From Planctomycetota bacterium (lineage in GTDB: Bacteria > Planctomycetota > PLA2 > JAEUHO01): DNA of 5,887 nt. Positions within the stretch are counted from its first letter, which is position 1, and each line of letters opens with the position of its first letter. Made by a program: the position numbers and the translations under genes. The stretch spans positions 12,600 to 18,486 of the forward strand of contig JARGNS010000017.1 in the NCBI GenBank assembly GCA_029213105.1, given 5' to 3'. The notes beneath the pieces are model-generated. The model saw only the letters and a program-made list of their open reading frames with translations. It had not been told where the DNA came from and did no database searches. Positions 5,098 through 5,887 of the stretch are shown in pieces.

Positions 5098-5820
5098 TCA
5101 GGCGAGCGCGTGGAAGATCCGCTGGACGTCGTCGTCCTGCTCGAGCGCATCGACCAGCTCGAGGATCTCGCGTTCCTCCTCGGCGCCCAGGGGCACGGGC
5201 GCAAGGCAGACGTACTCCATGCCCGCCAGGGCGACGGGAATCTCCCGGGCTTCAAGCTCGCGCTGCAGGCTGCCGACGTCGGCGAAGCCGCAGCGCAGGA
5301 TCAGCTGTGCGTTCCCGTCGTCATCCTCGCCCTCGAGCATGTCTTCGAGGCCGTGGTCGATGAGCTCGAGTTCGAGTTCGTCCGGATCGAGCCCCTCGGC
5401 GTTCAGGCGGAACACGCCCATGCGCTGGAACTGGAACCCGACACTGCCCGCCGCGCCGAGGTTGCCGCCGTTCTTGTTGAGGATCATCCTGACATTGGCC
5501 ACCGTCCGCGTGGGATTGTCGGTGGCCGTCACGATCAACAGCGCGATGCCGTGCGGCGCGTAGCCCTCGTAGACGACCTCCTCGTAGTGGATCGCATCGG
5601 CGCCGGAGGCCTTGCGGATGGCGTTCTCGACCTTGTCCTTCGGCATGTTCGCGGCGCGGGCGTTCTGGATGGCGCGACGCAGCGCGGGGTTGGCCTCGGG
5701 GCTCGGGCCGCCGGCCCGCACGACCATCATGATCTCGCGCGAGATGCGGGCGAACAGCTTGGACACGCGGCCCGCCCGCTTGAAGATCGTCTCCTTGCGC
5801 TTTTCGAACATGCGGCCCAT
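5098..5820 (-). CDS. yebC: YebC/PmpR-family regulatory or translation factor
   Basis: This 240-residue protein matches the YebC/PmpR/TACO1 family over its full length (usual length about 235-250). The N-terminal helical domain (1-75) holds the family signature NPALRRAIQNARAANMPKDK (44-63) followed by VENAIRKASG. The next domain has YEGYAPHGIALLIVTATDNP (84-103) and RTVANVRMILNKNGGNLGAAGSVGFQF (105-131), and the C-terminus ends in the typical LEQDDDVQRIFHALA (226-240). Members have been described as DNA-binding transcriptional regulators and as ribosome-associated translation factors that help through difficult sequences; which applies here is open. The start MGRMFEKRK belongs to the non-MAGHSKW branch. 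ATG 5820 has GGAG (5827-5830) 6 nt upstream, so the open frame back to 5886 is not used. The common partner ruvC is not next to it on the visible side. Confidence 0.95.
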   Translation of the reverse strand: MGRMFEKRKETIFKRAGRVSKLFARISREIMMVVRAGGPSPEANPALRRAIQNARAANMPKDKVENAIRKASGADAIHYEEVVYEGYAPHGIALLIVTATDNPTRTVANVRMILNKNGGNLGAAGSVGFQFQRMGVFRLNAEGLDPDELELELIDHGLEDMLEGEDDDGNAQLILRCGFADVGSLQRELEAREIPVALAGMEYVCLAPVPLGAEEEREILELVDALEQDDDVQRIFHALA

Positions 5821-5826
5821 GACGGT

Positions 5827-5830
5827 CTCC
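5827..5830 (-). promoter_or_regulatory. Ribosome binding site deciding the yebC start
   Basis: GGAG on the minus strand lies 6 nt before ATG 5820. The first methionine then begins the conserved MGR of the family. Confidence 0.65.
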
Positions 5831-5843
5831 GGGAGGTGCCCGG

Positions 5844-5872
5844 ATGCTACCGCGTGGTGCGCCCATTGACGG
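5844..5872 (-). promoter_or_regulatory. Weak candidate promoter of yebC
   Basis: TAGCAT (5844-5849; 4 of 6 to TATAAT) is 17 nt from CCGTCA (5867-5872; 3 of 6 to TTGACA). The predicted start near 5837 would leave a 17-nt leader containing the GGAG. The match is poor. Confidence 0.2.
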
Positions 5873-5887
5873 GGTCTTGCCGGCACC

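Noticed and set aside
5037..5255. Extension of the basic protein frame upstream into yebC
   Set aside because: The extra 73 residues are a Ser/Arg-rich shadow of yebC and would bury the signal peptide.
5866..5887. TTGACG on the plus strand as the -35 of a rightward promoter
   Set aside because: No -10 can be seen before the window ends and no rightward gene is visible; a single hexamer is not enough.

Overview
The window is a GC-rich bacterial chromosomal segment in which all six supported genes lie on the minus strand, so transcription runs from high to low coordinates. In that order they are: a YebC/PmpR-family protein (5820-5098), a small, very basic exported protein (5036-4674), an unrecognised acidic cytoplasmic protein (4558-3899), a lipoprotein with a TIG/IPT domain and an Asp-box beta-propeller (3656-1995), a class I O-methyltransferase (1912-899), and an exported protein with a PDZ domain that runs off the left edge (860-1). 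No RNA gene, insertion sequence, CRISPR array or attachment site is visible.

The organism is probably a high-GC diderm. One gene has a lipoprotein signal with a lipobox and two others have Sec signal peptides. The YebC protein begins MGRMFEKRK rather than the MAGHSKW-type N-terminus of enterobacterial YebC. Together with the large secreted IPT/propeller protein, this recalls Planctomycetota or Myxococcota-like bacteria. That is a guess from style; no phylogenetic marker settles it.

Layout: the right third (yebC, basic protein, acidic protein) has gaps of 61 and 115 nt with no obvious functional link. A 242-nt non-coding gap (3657-3898) precedes the lipoprotein. It contains a GG-N10-GC motif resembling a sigma-54 promoter, and an 8-bp inverted repeat further upstream. 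The lipoprotein, methyltransferase and PDZ genes follow with gaps of 82 and 38 nt and could be co-transcribed, although the methyltransferase may have its own weak promoter.

The most unusual features are: (1) the propeller lipoprotein, in which six successive blades carry a Cys-Cys pair at the same position, always encoded TGCTGC, and the last two blade-like segments keep only one Cys; (2) the small exported protein, whose mature part has about 26 Lys/Arg against 5 Glu and is built on five 11-residue repeats; (3) that same gene lacks a Shine-Dalgarno sequence but has TACAAT just upstream of its ATG, as expected for a leaderless mRNA; and (4) the sigma-54-like element before the lipoprotein. 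No recognised defence, mobile or biosynthetic system is present.
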